Assembly (NCBI GenBank): GCA_014378185.1
Contig: JACMOE010000360.1
Coordinates: 1 to 7,576 of the forward strand
Length of the DNA stretch: 7,576 nucleotides
Origin: Gemmatimonadaceae bacterium
Lineage (GTDB): Bacteria; Gemmatimonadota; Gemmatimonadetes; Gemmatimonadales; Gemmatimonadaceae
Reading direction: 5' to 3'
Program-made: the position numbers and the translations under genes
Notes under the pieces: model-generated
Database searches by the model: none
What the model was told of the DNA's origin: nothing
What the model saw: the letters and a program-made list of their open reading frames with translations, nothing else
In this document: piece after piece, positions 5,394-7,576 of the stretch
Layout of the letters: each line of letters opens with the position of its first letter
Position numbering within the stretch: position 1 is the stretch's first letter

Positions 5394-6611
5394 CTACCCC
5401 GCGAGCTCCTTCAACACATGCCGCGCAATGACCATCCGCTGGATCTCGGACGTACCCTCGCCGATCTCGCAGATCTTCGCGTCGCGCATCATCCGCTCGA
5501 CGGGATAGTCCTTGGTGTAGCCGTAACCACCGAACACCTGCACGGCCTTGGTGGTGGCCCGCATGGCGAGTTCCGAACAGAACAGCTTGGCCATCGAGGC
5601 TTCCTTGCTGTACGGCTTGCCGATCTGCGCGAGCCAGGCAGCGTGGTACATGAGGTGCCGCCCCGCCTCGATTTCGGTGGCCATGTCGGCAAGCTGGAAC
5701 GAGATGCCCTGGAACTCCGCGATCGGCTTGCCGAACTGCTTGCGGACCGCGGCGTACTTCACGGCTTCCTCGTACGCGCCCACGGCGATGCCGAGTGACA
5801 GGGCGGCGATGCCGATGCGCCCGGCGTCGAGCGTCTTCATGAAGTTCACGAAACCGTGCCCCTCCTGCCCCACGAGATTCTCCACCGGCACCTGCACGTC
5901 CTCGAAGATGAGTTCAGCCGTGTCGGACGCGCGCCATCCCAGCTTGTCCTCCTTCTTGCCCGCGCGGAATCCCTTCATGGCGGGCAGCGAGTCGTCGTGG
6001 CCGATGCCAAGATCGCGGACCTTGTCGAGATCCGACGTGTGCTTCGTGAGGATGAAGGAGCTGATGCCCTTGGTGCCCTTCGATGGATCAGTGACGGCGG
6101 TGACGATGAACACTTCGCCGACGCTGCCATGCGTGATGAAGCGCTTGCTGCCGTTGAGGACATAGTGGTCGCCGCGCCTGACGGCGGTGGTGCGCGTGCC
6201 TCCCGCGTCGGAGCCGGCGTCGGGCTCGGTGAGACCAAATCCGCCGAGGACCTTGCCGCTGGCGAGCATGGGCACGTAGCGCGCCCTCTGCTCATCGGTG
6301 CCGAAATGCACGATGGGTGACGTGCCCAGCGTGGTGTGGGCAGAAACGGTGAGTCCGGTGGAGGCGTCCACCTTGGCGAGTTCCTCGATAGTGATCATGT
6401 AGCTCAGGAGGTCGAACCCCGCGCCGCCCATCTCTTCGGGCCACGGCACGCCGAGGAGGCCGAGCTCGCCCATGCGCTTCACGTTTTCCCACGGGAAGAT
6501 GGAGTCGGCGTCGAACGCCCTGGCGACAGGTGCGACCTCATCCCTGGCGAATTCGCGGACCATCTGTCGAACCGCGAGGTGCTGCTCGGAAAAATAGAGT
6601 GCGTCGTCCAT
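5394..6611 (-). CDS. Acyl-CoA dehydrogenase, short/medium-chain type
   Basis: A 405-residue FAD-dependent acyl-CoA dehydrogenase, which introduces the alpha-beta double bond of an acyl-CoA and passes electrons to electron-transfer flavoprotein. The ATG at 6611 gives the usual N-terminal helical domain (about 1-120, YFSEQHLAVRQMVREFARDEVAP). The middle beta domain carries the family signature GFGLTEPDAGSDA (124-136). The C-terminal helical domain carries RKQFGKPI (290-297), QVFGGYGYTKDYPVERMMRD (358-377) and CEIGEGTSEIQR (381-392). By alignment with medium-chain and butyryl-CoA dehydrogenases, E385 is the catalytic base. Between FILTK and KKEDKLG (about 190-218) there are roughly 20 more residues than in typical homologues. 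The start lies 15 bases after the RecQ stop, with only a weak Shine-Dalgarno, so the two are probably co-transcribed. Chain length and substrate (fatty acyl, branched-chain or glutaryl type) cannot be read from sequence alone. Confidence 0.95.
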   Translation of the reverse strand: MDDALYFSEQHLAVRQMVREFARDEVAPVARAFDADSIFPWENVKRMGELGLLGVPWPEEMGGAGFDLLSYMITIEELAKVDASTGLTVSAHTTLGTSPIVHFGTDEQRARYVPMLASGKVLGGFGLTEPDAGSDAGGTRTTAVRRGDHYVLNGSKRFITHGSVGEVFIVTAVTDPSKGTKGISSFILTKHTSDLDKVRDLGIGHDDSLPAMKGFRAGKKEDKLGWRASDTAELIFEDVQVPVENLVGQEGHGFVNFMKTLDAGRIGIAALSLGIAVGAYEEAVKYAAVRKQFGKPIAEFQGISFQLADMATEIEAGRHLMYHAAWLAQIGKPYSKEASMAKLFCSELAMRATTKAVQVFGGYGYTKDYPVERMMRDAKICEIGEGTSEIQRMVIARHVLKELAG

Positions 6612-6626
6612 GATTTATGATCCAGG

Positions 6627-7576
6627 TCAGGCGGCTTCGGTTTCATCGGCGGCACGCAGGAGCGTGAGGAACTGCTCGCCGTACTTCTCGATCTTCATCG
6701 GCCCCACGCCGCGGATTTCACCGAACGCGTAGGGCGACTTTGGGCGGCGCACCGCCATTTCCAACAGCGTGCGGTCCGCAAACACCAGATACGCAGGCAC
6801 CTTCTGTTCCCGCGCGATGGCGCCGCGCAACTGGCGCAGCCGGTCGAGCAGTGCCGCGTCGGCCGCACTTGGCGTCAGCTCTGACGGCTCTGCGGGGGCA
6901 CTGCCCCGCACCGCCCCACGGGCTCGCATCTTCTCGCCTGGTTTCGGCACGCCGAGCGTCGTGCGTTGGTGGCCGGACGCTCCGTGTGTGCCGAGACAGT
7001 TGTCACAGCCACCACAATCCTTGCCTGCAGCCGGGTCACCGAAATATCGAAGCACGAAGCCGCGGCGGCAACCGGACGCATACGCGTACTGCTGCATGGA
7101 GTCCAGCTTGGACAGCTCGGCCTTGCGACGCCGCTCGAGTGCCGCCCAGTCGAGCGGGTAGGCGGAGAGGGGGCGCCGCATGTCCGTGACGCGGTCGCCA
7201 CCGCCGACGCGCTGCCATTCCACGAATTGTCGCCCCTGAAGCTGGTCCAGCAGCGCCATGGCGCGCACTACCCCGCCAAAGGCTGGCGGCAGGCGATCGA
7301 GATCAACGGACGCGCCGTCGGAGAGCGTATCGCCGGCCACGCGCCAGAGGGCGCGAAGCAGCTCGAGGGAGAGGGCGTCGCCTTCGCCAAGCTCGCGCTT
7401 GATGCGGTCGGGCGTGGCGAGCAGGCGTACCTGCACGCGTCCGCCGGACTCGTTCACGCTCTGGAGCGCACCGGCCTGGACGAGTATCCGAAGCGCAGAC
7501 TCCACTTCACGATCGCTCACCTTGCCAGGCATGGCAGCCGCGAGGGCGGCGGCATCGAACTGCACGGCGCCGTTCC
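6627..7576 (-). CDS. recQ: RecQ-family ATP-dependent DNA helicase, C-terminal part (partial)
   Basis: The reading frame is open through the right edge, so the 5' end with the helicase motor domains is outside the window. A GTG at 7565 is in frame but is not the real start. What remains (numbered from 7565) is a winged-helix-like region with FDAAALAAAMPGKVSDREVESAL and LLDQLQGRQFVEW (about 1-120). It is followed by the RecQ zinc-binding module: C166-RRGFVLRYFGDPAAGKD-C184-GG-C187-DN-C190, closely matching the Cys pattern of E. coli RecQ. A poorly conserved linker (about 192-234) leads to an HRDC domain (about 235-305: LLDRLRQLRGAIAREQKVPAYLVFADRTL, then GVGPMKIEKYGEQFL), which binds DNA. RecQ enzymes act in recombination and fork repair. 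No winged helix follows the zinc module; the only candidate precedes it, unlike E. coli RecQ. The acyl-CoA dehydrogenase gene begins 15 bases downstream. Confidence 0.92.
   Translation of the reverse strand, partial: NGAVQFDAAALAAAMPGKVSDREVESALRILVQAGALQSVNESGGRVQVRLLATPDRIKRELGEGDALSLELLRALWRVAGDTLSDGASVDLDRLPPAFGGVVRAMALLDQLQGRQFVEWQRVGGGDRVTDMRRPLSAYPLDWAALERRRKAELSKLDSMQQYAYASGCRRGFVLRYFGDPAAGKDCGGCDNCLGTHGASGHQRTTLGVPKPGEKMRARGAVRGSAPAEPSELTPSAADAALLDRLRQLRGAIAREQKVPAYLVFADRTLLEMAVRRPKSPYAFGEIRGVGPMKIEKYGEQFLTLLRAADETEAA

Noticed and set aside
5548..6165. 205-codon plus-strand frame antisense to the acyl-CoA dehydrogenase
   Set aside because: The minus-strand gene is a clear full-length family member; this frame has no features of its own.
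6891..6910. TGCGGGG/CCCCGCA hairpin inside the recQ coding region
   Set aside because: Seven paired bases with a 6-base loop in the GC-rich linker between the zinc module and HRDC; easily explained by codon composition, with no T-run.

Overview
The window looks like chromosomal DNA of a high-GC, Gram-negative (diderm) bacterium. A member of the Gemmatimonadota is my best guess. This rests on the GC-rich codon usage, the outer-membrane-barrel-like protein, and an ECF sigma factor paired with a membrane protein ending in a glycogen-binding (CBM48/AMPK1-CBM type) domain, a combination I associate with that phylum. It is inference from memory, not a database match.

Plus strand, 58-3121: four tightly packed genes. 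In order they are an ECF-type sigma factor (58-666), a single-pass membrane protein with a C-terminal CBM48-like domain that sits where an anti-sigma factor would (659-1264), a secreted helical protein of unknown function (1261-1986), and a putative outer-membrane beta-barrel that also ends in a CBM48-like domain (1988-3121). The junctions are an 8-base overlap, a 4-base GTGA overlap and a 1-base gap, so the four are very probably one translationally coupled operon. Two proteins with the same predicted glycan-binding fold, one anchored in the inner membrane and one in the outer membrane, under a dedicated sigma factor, suggest an envelope sensing or carbohydrate-related system. This is the most interesting part of the window.

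Minus strand, 3137-7576: an RNase E/G-family endoribonuclease (3137-4684, convergent with the operon, 15 bases between stop codons); about 700 bases without a confident gene (4685-5393); an acyl-CoA dehydrogenase (5394-6611); and the C-terminal part of a RecQ-family DNA helicase (6627-7576, running off the window). RecQ and the acyl-CoA dehydrogenase are 15 bases apart and probably co-transcribed, although their functions are unrelated.

The 700-base gap holds a mirrored array of short GCGAATC/GATTCGC repeats, forming an inverted repeat of about 205 bases directly downstream of the acyl-CoA dehydrogenase gene. It also holds a weak minus-strand ORF whose third codon positions are GC-rich. No tRNA, rRNA, CRISPR array or insertion sequence was recognised.
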